NCBI GenBank assembly: GCA_964415175.1
Contig: CAYPYG010000002.1
Coordinates: forward strand, 1 to 64,000
DNA: 64,000 nucleotides
DNA from: UBA2231 sp964415175
GTDB lineage: Bacteria; Elusimicrobiota; Elusimicrobia; Elusimicrobiales; UBA9959
Direction of reading: 5' to 3'
Numbering within the stretch: the first letter of the stretch is position 1; every line of letters begins with the position of its first letter. The position numbers and the translations under genes were made by a program. Positions 8,071 through 17,006 of this stretch are shown here, one piece after another. Below the pieces are notes generated by a model. The model worked only from the letters and a program-made list of their open reading frames with translations, had not been told where the DNA came from and ran no database searches.

Positions 8071-10641
8071 TTAATCCACGGTTATGGACTTGCTTACGTT
8101 CTTGGGCGAGTCCGGGTGCACGCCGTGGTCCTTGATGTCCAGGCGGTCCAGGAACCGCATCTTCTTCACGCTCATCTCCAGCGCCAGCAGCTGCAGCGCC
8201 ACGGAGGAGGTGAAGAAGACCAGCAGGTCGTCGCCGGTCTTCGGCAGCGGGACATAGCCGTGCCGGTAGGCCTTGGAGTACATGGACGCGGGGCTCCTGC
8301 CGGCCGCGTCGCGCAGCAGGCGGTCCTCCTCGGCTATGACGTAGATGTCGGCCCCGCGGATCTTGTGGGTGTTTATCTGGGAGACGGTCAGGTTCACGTC
8401 GCGGGAATTGGGGCCCGTCACGAAGACCAGCGGGTAATTGGTGTACATCGTCTCGAAGAAGTTGTGCTTGCCGAGTATGTCCGAGAAGACCGCCTTCTCG
8501 GCGGCCGTCAGCCCGGCCGGCTTCCTGTCGAAGAAAGCGTAGTCGGAAACGGCCCTGAAGATGCGGTAGAGGCCGTCCGGCGGCAGCCGCCTGCCGCAAT
8601 GCGCCACGGCGTACTTTATCGTATCGGCGAACTTGTCCACCAGCGCCCCGACCCCTTCCATGCCGAATATCGTGTTCACGCCCAGTATGGTGTTCGGGCC
8701 GTGCTTGAATTCCGGCGATTCGAAGCCCTCGGTGTGGTTGAGCACCACCTCGCGGACCTTGAGCGCGCCCTCGCGGGCTATGCCGTGCATGCCGGTGGCG
8801 AGTATGTGGACGCTCGGCTCCAGGTGCAGGTCCTGCGCGGTCTGCGCGACGGCGTCGCGCGTGCCGTTTATGGTCTCCTCTATGAGTTCCGGTATCAGGT
8901 AGAGGCTCTCGGAGTATTTCCTGAGCCTGGCGGAGGCGGCCGCCGAGGGTTTGCGCTTCAGCAGGCGCTCGCCCAGCCGCAGCGCCATGATGTAGAGCAC
9001 CAGCAGCTGGTTGACGAAGCTCTTGGTCGCGGGCACCGCTATCTCCGGCCCGCAGTGCAGCGGGATGCAGACGTCCGACTTCTCCAGGGCTATGGTGGAG
9101 TTCACGTTATTGACCACGTTCACATAGGAGACCCGCCGGCCGGAGGCCTTCACCTGGTTGAAGACGTCTATCAGGTCCTTGGTCTCGCCGCTCTGGCTTA
9201 TGCCTATGAGCACGTCGCCGTCGCGCACCGCCTCCAGGCACTGCGAGCGGAAATCGCCCGGCAGATAGGCCGTCACGTTCACGCCGGCCAGCCGGCTGAA
9301 GAAGACCGAGGCGCACTTGGCGGAATTATAGGAGGTCCCGCAGGCCACGAAATAGGCGGAGCGGCCGCGCAGGCGGCAGCGCTCCATTATGGCGCAGTAC
9401 TTCTCCATGCCGGCGCTCGTGGCGTCTATCTCCTCCAGCATGAACAGGGCGTCGGCGAACTTGAGCGCCTGGCCGCATTCGGCCGAGCCGTAGAGGCCGC
9501 GCAGCTCGGTGAAAAAATCGGCCATCCGGGACTCGGGCGCCATCGAGGCCAGCGGCAGGCGGCAGGACCGGGCGTAGGAGAGCGCCTTCCGGACCAGGGG
9601 CGAGGCGAAGAAGGACGCGGCCCCGCGCTTGAGCCCGGCGGCGTCGGTGACGGCCGCCAGTTCCGTCAGCCGCGCCTTGATGTCGCGCACGAAGCCGCGG
9701 TCCCGGGCCGCGGCGCGGCGGGCCAGGTCGGTCAGCGGCGAGCGGTCGGCGAAGAAGGACAGCACCTTGGCGGCGGCGGCGGATTCGCTGAATATCTCCT
9801 GCTCCATGAAATATTTGAAGGGTTTCTTCAGCCCCGTCTCCTCCACGCGCAGGTGGCTGCGGGACTTCTCCTTCTTCAGCGGGCGGCCGGTGCGGAGGTG
9901 GAAGAAGTCGGCCTTCTCCGGCGTATAGAGCGCGAACTCGTCCTCCTTTATGGGGTAGAGCATCTTGGTCGTCGACAGGACGCTGGCCAGGTCGGAGGAG
10001 GCGATGATGAAAGGGCCGTGCTCGCGGTCGGAGCCGGCGCCCATGTAGAGGCTGCTGCCGGCCTTCACGCAGGCCATCAGCTCGGTGACCGGATCCACGA
10101 CTACCGCGGCGAAAGAGCCGGTGGTCTTTTTCGCGGCTGCGAGTATGGCCGCCTTGAGCGCCGCGTAACGGCCGCGCCTGCCGGACCTGTCGCGCAGTTT
10201 TTTCAGCTCCGCGGCGAAGAAATGCTCTATCGTGTGCACCAGCATCTCGCCGTCGTTGTCGCTCTTTACGTCGTGGCCCTCCGAGACGAGCCAGTCCTTG
10301 AGCTGGTCGCAGTTGGTGATATTGCCGTTATGGGCGCCGTAGAGATGCGTATGGCAGCGGACGTCGTGGGGCTGGGCGTTCTCTTTCGTGACCGCGCCGA
10401 AAGTGGCCCAGCGGACCTGCCCGCAGAAGAGCTTGCCGGCGAGGCGGTCTATACCGAGCTTTTTCGTGATGACGCTGGGCGCGCCGACGTCCTTCTTAAG
10501 CGTGATGCGGCCGGAGGAGTCCTGTATAAGGGCGCCGGTGGAATCGTAGCCCCGGTATTCCAGCATCCGCAGCAGCCGCGCGGCCTCCGCGCCGAGGTCT
10601 TCCCTGTCCTTAAAGCAGCTTAACCCTATGACTCCGCACAT
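8071..10641 (-). CDS. glmS: Glutamine-fructose-6-phosphate aminotransferase, oversized form
   Basis: Makes glucosamine-6-phosphate from fructose-6-phosphate and glutamine, the first step to UDP-GlcNAc for peptidoglycan and LPS. Residues 1-255 are the glutaminase domain with nucleophile Cys2 (MCGVIGL) and GNITN near 105-110. SIS domain 1 spans about 425-560 (CGTSYNSA, ISQSGET) and SIS domain 2 about 600-840 (EFKHGPN near 645), ending in KNVSKSITVD as true GlmS proteins do. At 856 residues it is some 250 longer than the usual 600: extra blocks lie around 300-420 and 660-740. SD AAAAGGAG precedes the ATG. A -10 TATACT (10673-10668) sits in the left arm of the adjacent hairpin repeat. Role in the cytoplasm. 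Confidence 0.87.
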   Translation of the reverse strand: MCGVIGLSCFKDREDLGAEAARLLRMLEYRGYDSTGALIQDSSGRITLKKDVGAPSVITKKLGIDRLAGKLFCGQVRWATFGAVTKENAQPHDVRCHTHLYGAHNGNITNCDQLKDWLVSEGHDVKSDNDGEMLVHTIEHFFAAELKKLRDRSGRRGRYAALKAAILAAAKKTTGSFAAVVVDPVTELMACVKAGSSLYMGAGSDREHGPFIIASSDLASVLSTTKMLYPIKEDEFALYTPEKADFFHLRTGRPLKKEKSRSHLRVEETGLKKPFKYFMEQEIFSESAAAAKVLSFFADRSPLTDLARRAAARDRGFVRDIKARLTELAAVTDAAGLKRGAASFFASPLVRKALSYARSCRLPLASMAPESRMADFFTELRGLYGSAECGQALKFADALFMLEEIDATSAGMEKYCAIMERCRLRGRSAYFVACGTSYNSAKCASVFFSRLAGVNVTAYLPGDFRSQCLEAVRDGDVLIGISQSGETKDLIDVFNQVKASGRRVSYVNVVNNVNSTIALEKSDVCIPLHCGPEIAVPATKSFVNQLLVLYIMALRLGERLLKRKPSAAASARLRKYSESLYLIPELIEETINGTRDAVAQTAQDLHLEPSVHILATGMHGIAREGALKVREVVLNHTEGFESPEFKHGPNTILGVNTIFGMEGVGALVDKFADTIKYAVAHCGRRLPPDGLYRIFRAVSDYAFFDRKPAGLTAAEKAVFSDILGKHNFFETMYTNYPLVFVTGPNSRDVNLTVSQINTHKIRGADIYVIAEEDRLLRDAAGRSPASMYSKAYRHGYVPLPKTGDDLLVFFTSSVALQLLALEMSVKKMRFLDRLDIKDHGVHPDSPKNVSKSITVD

Positions 10642-10659
10642 TTCAGGCTCCTTTTATAT

Positions 10660-10751
10660 CCGGGGACAGTATACCTAATTCCCCGAACATCCCGGGAGAC
10701 GCACCGACGGAGAAAAGAGAAAAAACGGGGAATTAAGTATACTGTCCCCGG
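10660..10751. repeat. GGGGAC hairpin repeat (family R, copy 1) with outward TATACT boxes
   Basis: A 92-base element with 26-base arms (10660-10685 and 10726-10751) that pair at all but one position; they begin CCGGGGACAGTATAC and end in AATTCCCCG. The 40-base interior is purine-rich on its right side. Each arm contains TATACT facing outward, at 10673-10668 toward glmS and 10738-10743 toward the aminotransferase. Two further copies with the same GGGGAC ends but different arm text lie at 18889 and 63632. The layout resembles REP/BIME-like palindromes linked to RAYT transposases; that link is inference. Confidence 0.7.
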
Positions 10752-10757
10752 AAAAGT

Positions 10758-10763
10758 TATAAT
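10758..10763 (+). promoter_or_regulatory. -10 box for a probably leaderless aminotransferase mRNA
   Basis: A perfect TATAAT ends six bases before the ATG at 10770, so transcription would begin at or next to the A of the start codon. There is no Shine-Dalgarno sequence in between. The alternative is the TATACT in the repeat arm at 10738-10743, which would give a leader of about 20 bases. Confidence 0.55.
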
Positions 10764-10769
10764 GAAAAT

Positions 10770-12215
10770 ATGGTCAAACTTTCCCGTCTCAACGCCAACC
10801 TTCTCAAAGCCCATTACGCCGTGCGCGGCAAGATAGTCATCCGCGCCCAGGAACTGGAAAAACAGGGCCGCCACATAACCTACTGCAATATCGGCAACCC
10901 GCAGGCCCTCAAACAGAAGCCGCTCACCTTCGTGCGGCAGGTCCTGGCCCTCGTGGAATACCCGGAACTGCTCGACAGGCCCGAAACGGCGTCCTCCTTC
11001 CCCGCCGACGCGGTGCGCAGGGCCCGGCTGATACTGGAGAAGAACCCGACGGGAATGGGCGCCTACACGCAGAGCGCCGGCATGCCTTTCATCCGGCAGG
11101 CCGTAGCGGATTTCATATCCAAGCGCGACGGCATCCCGGCCGACCCGGACCGCATACTGCTGACCGACGGGGCCAGCAAGGGAGTGCAGTCGGCGATGAC
11201 GATGCTGACCAGCGGTCCCGCGGACGGCTTCATGATCCCGATACCGCAGTACCCGCTTTACAGCGCCACGATAGACCTCTACGGCGCCCGCCAGGTGAAC
11301 TATTTTCTCGACGAAGCCGGCGGCTGGCAGCTCGGCGAGGCGGAGCTGCGGCGCTCCATCGCCGAGGCGCGGGCCCAGGGCGTGAACCCGGTGGCCATAG
11401 CCGTCATCAACCCCGGCAACCCGACCGGCGCGGTGCTCTCCCGCGAGAACATCATCATGGTCATACGCTTCGCGAAGGAGAACGGCCTGGCCATACTCGC
11501 CGACGAGGTGTACCAGGAGAACATCTACGGCGCGGGGCTTAAATTCCACTCCTTCGCGAAGGTCATGCACGAACTGGGAGAGAAGGAAGTGACGCTGTTC
11601 AGTTTCCACTCGGTCTCCAAGGGCTTCCTCGGCGAATGCGGCCACCGCGGCGGCTACATGGAAGTGCGCAACATGCCCGAGGACGTGTGGGCGGAGCTCG
11701 TCAAACTCCAGTCGATAGGCCTCTGTTCCAATACCATCGGCCAGGTCGTGACCTACCTGATGATAGACCCGCCCAGGCCCGGCGACGAGAGCCACTCCCT
11801 TTACGAAAAGGAAAAGAACGCCATCCTGGGGGACCTGCGCGAGAAGGCCCGCATCCTCGGCAAGGGGCTCAACTCCATAGAGGGGATGAGCGTCTCCTCC
11901 CCCCAGGGCGCTATGTACGCCTTCGTGAAATTCGACCTTCCCCATCCCGACGGCATGGACCCGGAGAGGATGACCCCGGCCGAACGCCACAAGTACGAGA
12001 CCTCCCGCGACACGAAGTACTGCCTGCGCCTGCTGGAGGAGACCGGGATCTGCGTCGTGCCGGGCTCGGGCTTCGGCCAGCGGCCGGGGACCCTGCATTT
12101 CCGCACCACCTTCCTGCCGCCTAAAGAGGAGATAAGCGCCCTGGTGGAGAAGATGAGGAAGTTCCACGCCTCCTACAGGGCCAGGATAGAACAGGGGGCC
12201 GTGAAGTCGGCCTGA
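10770..12215 (+). CDS. Alanine-aminotransferase-like PLP enzyme (class I/II)
   Basis: 481 residues of fold-type I aminotransferase, closest in feel to the eukaryote-like alanine aminotransferase (GPT) branch: the N-terminal stretch AHYAVRGKIVIRAQELEKQG and YTQSAGMPFIRQAVADFI are typical. PLP-binding features are GASKGVQSAM, the NPGNPTG turn, DEVYQENIY, and the Schiff-base lysine in SFHSVSKGFLGECGHRGGY. The likely reaction is alanine plus 2-oxoglutarate to pyruvate plus glutamate, in the cytoplasm; another keto acid is possible. It is divergent from glmS and may use a leaderless transcript. Confidence 0.85.
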   Translation: MVKLSRLNANLLKAHYAVRGKIVIRAQELEKQGRHITYCNIGNPQALKQKPLTFVRQVLALVEYPELLDRPETASSFPADAVRRARLILEKNPTGMGAYTQSAGMPFIRQAVADFISKRDGIPADPDRILLTDGASKGVQSAMTMLTSGPADGFMIPIPQYPLYSATIDLYGARQVNYFLDEAGGWQLGEAELRRSIAEARAQGVNPVAIAVINPGNPTGAVLSRENIIMVIRFAKENGLAILADEVYQENIYGAGLKFHSFAKVMHELGEKEVTLFSFHSVSKGFLGECGHRGGYMEVRNMPEDVWAELVKLQSIGLCSNTIGQVVTYLMIDPPRPGDESHSLYEKEKNAILGDLREKARILGKGLNSIEGMSVSSPQGAMYAFVKFDLPHPDGMDPERMTPAERHKYETSRDTKYCLRLLEETGICVVPGSGFGQRPGTLHFRTTFLPPKEEISALVEKMRKFHASYRARIEQGAVKSA

Positions 12216-12267
12216 AAGGGCCTAATTTGGTATCATTTCACCCTATTACCAGCGGTACGGAGGCGAC

Positions 12268-12669
12268 ATGATGAGCGTATCGGTAAGCTGCCCGCATTGC
12301 GGCAAGTCCCTGATGGACCCGTCCAAGAAACTCAACGGTAAGCCGGCCATAGCCGTGCGCCTGACCTACGCGGGCAAGAACGCGCCGCTCTATCTCAGTT
12401 CGCTCTACGGCAGCTACGACGCCGAGACCTCCCTGCCCGTACCGCTCTCCAAGATAGCCGGCTTCCGCTGCCCCCACTGCAAGGCGGACCTCAAGAGCAC
12501 GCGCAAATGCGACCTCTGCTCGGCGCAGATGGTGGCTTTCGACCTCAGGCAGGGCGGCCAGGTGCAGATTTGCTCCCGCCGCGGCTGCAAGAAGCACATC
12601 CTGGAGTTCCAGGACCCCGACAACGAACTGCAGTCCTTCTACAAGTCCTACGTAAAGTCCTTCAGGTGA
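12268..12669 (+). CDS. Small zinc-ribbon protein, function unknown
   Basis: 133 residues with four cysteine pairs: CPHCGKS (near 8-11), CPHCKADL (near 70-73), CDLCSAQM (near 84-87) and CSRRGCKKH (near 111-116). The last three pairs could bind one or two zinc ions as ribbons. No enzyme motif is visible and I do not recognise the family. GGAGG sits nine bases before the ATG; ATG codons at 12268 and 12271 are both usable. A possible -10, TATCAT, lies near 12230. A strong terminator follows immediately, so it is probably a single-gene transcript. DNA or RNA binding is plausible but unproven. Confidence 0.7.
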   Translation: MMSVSVSCPHCGKSLMDPSKKLNGKPAIAVRLTYAGKNAPLYLSSLYGSYDAETSLPVPLSKIAGFRCPHCKADLKSTRKCDLCSAQMVAFDLRQGGQVQICSRRGCKKHILEFQDPDNELQSFYKSYVKSFR

Positions 12670-12675
12670 GGCGAA

Positions 12676-12711
12676 GGCCGGCGCGCGAGACGCGCGCCGG
12701 CCGGTCTTTTT
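12676..12711 (+). terminator. Rho-independent terminator
   Basis: An 11-base perfect GC stem (GGCCGGCGCGC paired with GCGCGCCGGCC, GAGA between) followed by GGTCTTTTT. It ends the zinc-ribbon gene transcript and lies four bases before the next ATG. Confidence 0.85.
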
Positions 12712-12714
12712 CAG

Positions 12715-13431
12715 ATGGAATCCAGGTCCAGACTGCGTTTCAGGATATTCGCGCTGCTTTTCTTCGCCGTCCTCGGCGCGGCGGCCTGGTACCTGCTGCG
12801 CCGGTCCGCACCGGACGAGCCCGGCGCCGCGGTCCCCGGCGGAACGCGGCCCCCGGCGGAAAGCGCGGCGGCGGCCGCCCCCCCCTCGGAAGGCCCGGTG
12901 CCGGGCTCCGGACTGGCCATAGAGGGCTCCCCCCGTTTCAGCCGGCAGGTCACCCGCTCGCTGAAACTCATCTGGCTCTACGACAGGGACGCCTTCAATT
13001 TCGTCCGCAAGTACGTCTATGTGGTGCGAAGCGCCGACAAGACCTCCTTCGGCTTCCATGAGGGCGTGGCGACGGTCTTCCTTTCCGACGCCAACGCCTA
13101 CAGGTCCGACGCCTGGTGCGCCGGCATAATCGCGCATCATGCCTGGCACTCCTATCACCGCTCCGCCTCGCTCCCTCCCGGGCGCAGACGGAAGACCCCC
13201 CCGCCGCCGGGCGGGACCGCGGAGTGGATAGAGAAGAAGACCGCCAATCCGCTGCAATTCGACGTCACCACGCTGCGCGACGTGACCGCGCAGGAGGCGA
13301 AAGCCGACGAGTTCCAGCTGCGCGTGCTCGCCGCCGTCGGCGCTTCCCGCGCCGAGATCAACAGGGTCCGCCGGCGCGACCCTCGCGACCTCTCCGTAAG
13401 CCACGACGGGAACTACCCCTCCAGACCGTGA
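12715..13431 (+). CDS. Membrane-anchored or secreted protein with HHxxH motif, function unknown
   Basis: 238 residues. One hydrophobic segment (about 10-28) acts as a signal anchor, followed by a Pro/Ala-rich linker to about residue 65. The conserved-looking part holds GIIAHHAWHSYH (near 138-149) and, some 45 residues on, QEAKADEFQLRVL. This spacing recalls gluzincin peptidases, where HExxH plus a distant Glu bind zinc, but the catalytic Glu of HExxH is His here, so it may be an inactive relative or a non-peptidase metal protein. The ATG lies only four bases after a terminator, so a new promoter must overlap that hairpin or there is read-through. The stop overlaps a GTG that could start the next gene. 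Confidence 0.6.
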   Translation: MESRSRLRFRIFALLFFAVLGAAAWYLLRRSAPDEPGAAVPGGTRPPAESAAAAAPPSEGPVPGSGLAIEGSPRFSRQVTRSLKLIWLYDRDAFNFVRKYVYVVRSADKTSFGFHEGVATVFLSDANAYRSDAWCAGIIAHHAWHSYHRSASLPPGRRRKTPPPPGGTAEWIEKKTANPLQFDVTTLRDVTAQEAKADEFQLRVLAAVGASRAEINRVRRRDPRDLSVSHDGNYPSRP

Positions 13432-13451
13432 GACACGCAGCCCTGCCGCAC

Positions 13452-14414
13452 ATGGACCTCGGCCGCCTCAGGCTGAAGAACGGCCTCTGGCTGGCGCCGA
13501 TGGCCGGCATCACCAACGGACCTTTCCGGCTGCTCTGCGCGCGCGGCGGCGCCGGGCTGGTGGTCACCGAGATGGTCTCGGCCGACAGCCTGCGCTACGG
13601 CAACCGCAAGTCGATGCGGATGCTCGACATCACTCCCGGAGAGCGCCCGGTCGCCATACAGCTCTTCGGCTCCGACCCGCAGGCCATGGCCCTGGCCGCG
13701 AAGCTGGCCGAAGAGGCCGGCGCCGACGTCGTCGACATAAACGCCGGCTGCCCCGTGAAGAAAGTCCTCAGGGCGGGCGCAGGGGCGGCCCTCATGAAAC
13801 GGCCGGGGCTCCTGGCGGACATCACGGCCGCCGTGGTCAACGCGGTCAAAGTCCCCGTCACGCTGAAGACCCGCGTCGGGCTTAAGACGGGGACCGTGCT
13901 CGGGCCGGAACTGGCCAGGCTGGCCGAGGGCGAGGGCGCCGCCGCCGTCGTGCTGCACGGCCGCTACGCCGAGGCCTTCCATACCGGCCCGGTGGACCTG
14001 GAGGCCGTGGCCGCCACCGCCGCGGCCGTGCGGATACCGGTCATCGGCAACGGCGGCGTGAAGGACGCGGCGACGGCCGGGGCCATGCTGGCGGCGGGCT
14101 GCGCCGGCGCCGCGATAGGACGCGCCGCCGTGGGCAACCCTTTCGTTTTCTCCGAGATCGAGGCCGGGCTCTCCGGCCGGCCGGCGAAGGAGCGCGGCCC
14201 GGAGGACGCCATAGAACTTTTCCTGGAGTTCCTGGAACTCAACTGCGGCGTATACGGCCCGGAGAACGGCGTGGTGCGCGCGCGCAAGCTCATCGGTTAC
14301 TGCCTCAAGGGCCTCAAGGGCGCCGCCGCGCTGCGCGGGGCCTTCATGGAGAAGAAGACCCTTAATGAGGCCAGAGCCCTTTTGGTAGAATATCTGCATT
14401 CCTCCCGCCGGTAA
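13452..14414 (+). CDS. dus: tRNA-dihydrouridine synthase (Dus family)
   Basis: 320 residues. It reduces uridines in the tRNA D-loop with FMN and NADPH. Family landmarks are the opening LKNGLWLAPMAGITNGPFR, the FMN and substrate region DINAGCPVKKVLRAGAGAAL with the catalytic Cys (NAGCP), TLKTRVG, and the phosphate-binding end VIGNGGVKDAATAGAML and GRAAVGNPFVF. Most like the DusB branch. The start at 13452 matches where family members begin; an in-frame GTG at 13428 overlaps the preceding stop (GTGA) and could instead couple translation. mutS follows nine bases later. Confidence 0.9.
   Translation: MDLGRLRLKNGLWLAPMAGITNGPFRLLCARGGAGLVVTEMVSADSLRYGNRKSMRMLDITPGERPVAIQLFGSDPQAMALAAKLAEEAGADVVDINAGCPVKKVLRAGAGAALMKRPGLLADITAAVVNAVKVPVTLKTRVGLKTGTVLGPELARLAEGEGAAAVVLHGRYAEAFHTGPVDLEAVAATAAAVRIPVIGNGGVKDAATAGAMLAAGCAGAAIGRAAVGNPFVFSEIEAGLSGRPAKERGPEDAIELFLEFLELNCGVYGPENGVVRARKLIGYCLKGLKGAAALRGAFMEKKTLNEARALLVEYLHSSRR
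14386..14391 (+). promoter_or_regulatory. Possible -10 box for mutS
   Basis: TAGAAT preceded by TGG lies inside the 3' end of the dus gene, about 33 bases before the mutS ATG. A -35 is not evident. mutS may therefore have its own promoter besides read-through. Confidence 0.3.
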
Positions 14415-14423
14415 GGATATTTT

Positions 14424-17000
14424 ATGGCACAGACCGAGACCGCCGACACCCCGCTGATGCAGCAGTACCAGGCCCTGAAACGGGAACATCCCGGGGCCAT
14501 ACTCTTCTTCCGCCTCGGAGACTTCTACGAGATGTTCGACGCCGACGCCAAAACGGCCAGCCAGCTGCTGGGCGTGGTACTGACCTCCCGCCACGGCGTG
14601 CCCATGTGCGGCGTCCCCTATCACTCCTCCGCGACCTATATAGCCCGGCTGCTCAAAGCGGGACGCCGCGTCGCCATCTGCGAACAGGTAGCCCCCTCCG
14701 GCGAGGAAGGGAAGAAGTCCAAGCTCTTCCGCCGCGAGATAGTCCGCGTCATGACGCCGGGCACGATAGTCGAGGACGAACTGCTGCAGTCCAAGACCGC
14801 CAGTTACCTGGCCTCGCTGCACATCGACATCGTGGGCTGGGGCCTGGCCTGGATAGACGCCTCCACGGGAGAATTCAACGCCGCCCAGAACGTCAACGAC
14901 CCGCGCCATTACGCACTGCAGTCGCTGCTCTCCAAGATCTCGCCGGCCGAGATCGTGGCCTCCGAAGAGACGGCCGCCAGGCTGGAAGCCGCTGGACTGG
15001 TCCCTCCCGGCGCGCTGCTGACCCCCTATTTCAGGCCCGACGGCGCCGAGCTGCCCTGGCAGCGTCTGTCCGTCTGGCGCAACAACGGCCTGGCAGCCAG
15101 GACGGCCGTCAGCGCCGTCAATTACCTGCGCGAGACGCAGCCCGGCCTCAAGGAGACCTTCTCCCCCTCCTTCTTCGAGCCGGGCGGGCGCCTGCAGCTC
15201 GACGAATCCGCCATAAAGACGCTCGATATAGTCGGCTCCGAGAGCGGCGACGACGCGAACACGCTCTGGGGGGCGCTGGACCTGGGGCGCACCGCCATGG
15301 GCTCGCGCCTGCTCAAGAAGTGGCTGCTCGAGCCGCTCTGCGACCTGCCGGCGATAAAAGCCAGGCACGATTTCACCGGCTTCCTCGCGGAGGACCGCGA
15401 GGCCCGGGGATCGCTGACCGCGCTGCTGGCGCAGGTGCCCGATATCGAGCGGGTGCTGGGCCGCGTCGCCAACGCCAGCGTCTCGCCGCGCGACGCCGCG
15501 GCCGTGCGCCGCGCCCTGGCGCAGCTGCCGCGGCTTAAGATGCTGCTGACCTCCCCGTCCTTCTTCGAGAAGTCCCCGGGCCTGGCCGGCGCCCTGGAAG
15601 AGGTCTCCAAGCCCCTCAACGCCCTGCGCGAACTGCTCGAAAAGGCCCTCTCCGAAACGCCCCCGGCCAGGCTCTCCGACGGCGGCGTGATAAAGGACGG
15701 CTGGAGCGCCGAGCTCGACGAGCTGCGCGGCGTGCGCAAGAACAGCCAGAAACTGCTGGTGGACATAGAGCTGCGCGAGAAGGAGAGGACGCAGATCCCC
15801 TCTCTCAAGGTCGGCTACAATTCGGTCTTCGGCTACTATCTGGAGGTCACGAGGCCCCACCTGCCCAAGGTCCCCCACTATTTCGTCCGCAAGCAGACGC
15901 TGGTCAACGCCGAACGTTTCATCACGGAGGAACTGAAGACCCTGGAGGGGAAGATACTGGGAGCAGAGGAAAGGATCAGCCGCATCGAGACCCACCTTTT
16001 CGGCGAGCTGCGCGCGGAACTGCTCTCGCGCCTCTCCGCGCTGCGCTCCTTCGCCATGACGGCGGCCGAGCTGGACGCCTTCCTGGCGCTGGCCGAGAGC
16101 GCGGTCAGGTACGACCTGGTCCGCCCGGAAATGACTGGCGGCGGCGAACTGAGGATAGAAGAGGGCCGCCACCTGGTGGTCGAGCGGCTGCTGCCCGCCG
16201 GCTCCTTCGTGCCCAACGATATAGAACTCGGCGGCGAGGGCCCGCAGCTGGTGATCCTGACCGGGCCCAACATGAGCGGCAAGAGCGTCTACCTGCGGCA
16301 GAACGCGCTGATAGTGCTGATGGCGCAGGCCGGCTCCTTCGTGCCGGCCAGGTCCGCCGTCATAGGCGTGACCGACCGCATCATGACGCGCATCGGCGCG
16401 CAGGACAGGCTCTCGCGCGGCGAATCCACCTTCATGGTGGAAATGCGCGAGACGGCCTCGATACTAAACCTGGCCGGGCCGCGCAGCCTGCTGCTGCTCG
16501 ACGAGGTCGGCCGCGGCACCTCCACCTTCGACGGCATCTCTATAGCCTGGGCCGTGGTGGAATACCTCCACAGGGCCGAGGACGGGCCGCGCGTGCTTTT
16601 CGCGACGCATTATTTCGAGCTGACCGAACTGGCGGAGAAATACGCCGGCATAAAGAACTTCAACGTGGCGGTCAAGGAATGGACGAACGCCGCCGGCAAG
16701 ACCGAGGTGGTCTTCCTCCACAAGATAACCGCCGGCCCGGCCGACAAATCCTACGGCATACACGTGGCGCAGCTGGCCGGCCTGCCCGAATCCTGCGTGG
16801 CGAGAGCGAGGGAGATACTGCGGGAACTGGAGAACAGGAACCGCATCGAGGCCGCCCCGGCGGGCGACAGCCTGCCCCCCCTGCTGCCGATGTTCTCGGC
16901 GCATCCCCTGCTGGACGAGATAAAAGCCTGCGACCCCGACAGGATGACGCCGCTGGAAGCGCTGAAGACCGTGGCCGAGTGGAAGGAGCGGGCCCGGTAG
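14424..17000 (+). CDS. mutS: DNA mismatch repair protein MutS
   Basis: 858 residues, normal for MutS. The mismatch-binding Phe-x-Glu is visible in FFRLGDFYEMF (near 30-40), which is typical of MutS1 rather than MutS2. The ATPase has Walker A TGPNMSGKS (near 613), the segment SRGESTFMVEM, Walker B LLLLDEVGRGTSTFDG and FATHYFELTEL. It recognises mismatches and short loops as a dimer and recruits MutL, which is encoded 3.6 kb downstream on the same strand. The C-terminal helix-turn-helix for dimerisation follows the ATPase. The weak SD is TAAGGAT. Confidence 0.97.
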   Translation: MAQTETADTPLMQQYQALKREHPGAILFFRLGDFYEMFDADAKTASQLLGVVLTSRHGVPMCGVPYHSSATYIARLLKAGRRVAICEQVAPSGEEGKKSKLFRREIVRVMTPGTIVEDELLQSKTASYLASLHIDIVGWGLAWIDASTGEFNAAQNVNDPRHYALQSLLSKISPAEIVASEETAARLEAAGLVPPGALLTPYFRPDGAELPWQRLSVWRNNGLAARTAVSAVNYLRETQPGLKETFSPSFFEPGGRLQLDESAIKTLDIVGSESGDDANTLWGALDLGRTAMGSRLLKKWLLEPLCDLPAIKARHDFTGFLAEDREARGSLTALLAQVPDIERVLGRVANASVSPRDAAAVRRALAQLPRLKMLLTSPSFFEKSPGLAGALEEVSKPLNALRELLEKALSETPPARLSDGGVIKDGWSAELDELRGVRKNSQKLLVDIELREKERTQIPSLKVGYNSVFGYYLEVTRPHLPKVPHYFVRKQTLVNAERFITEELKTLEGKILGAEERISRIETHLFGELRAELLSRLSALRSFAMTAAELDAFLALAESAVRYDLVRPEMTGGGELRIEEGRHLVVERLLPAGSFVPNDIELGGEGPQLVILTGPNMSGKSVYLRQNALIVLMAQAGSFVPARSAVIGVTDRIMTRIGAQDRLSRGESTFMVEMRETASILNLAGPRSLLLLDEVGRGTSTFDGISIAWAVVEYLHRAEDGPRVLFATHYFELTELAEKYAGIKNFNVAVKEWTNAAGKTEVVFLHKITAGPADKSYGIHVAQLAGLPESCVARAREILRELENRNRIEAAPAGDSLPPLLPMFSAHPLLDEIKACDPDRMTPLEALKTVAEWKERAR

Positions 17001-17006
17001 GGGCCT

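Noticed and set aside
8020..10623. 867-codon plus-strand ORF opposite glmS
   Set aside because: Antisense shadow of a high-GC gene. Its protein has no recognisable fold and is rich in His/Arg/Gly/Gln, while the minus strand encodes an intact GlmS.
13413..16172. 919-codon minus-strand ORF opposite dus and mutS
   Set aside because: Shadow ORF created by GC-rich third positions; two well-conserved genes lie on the other strand.
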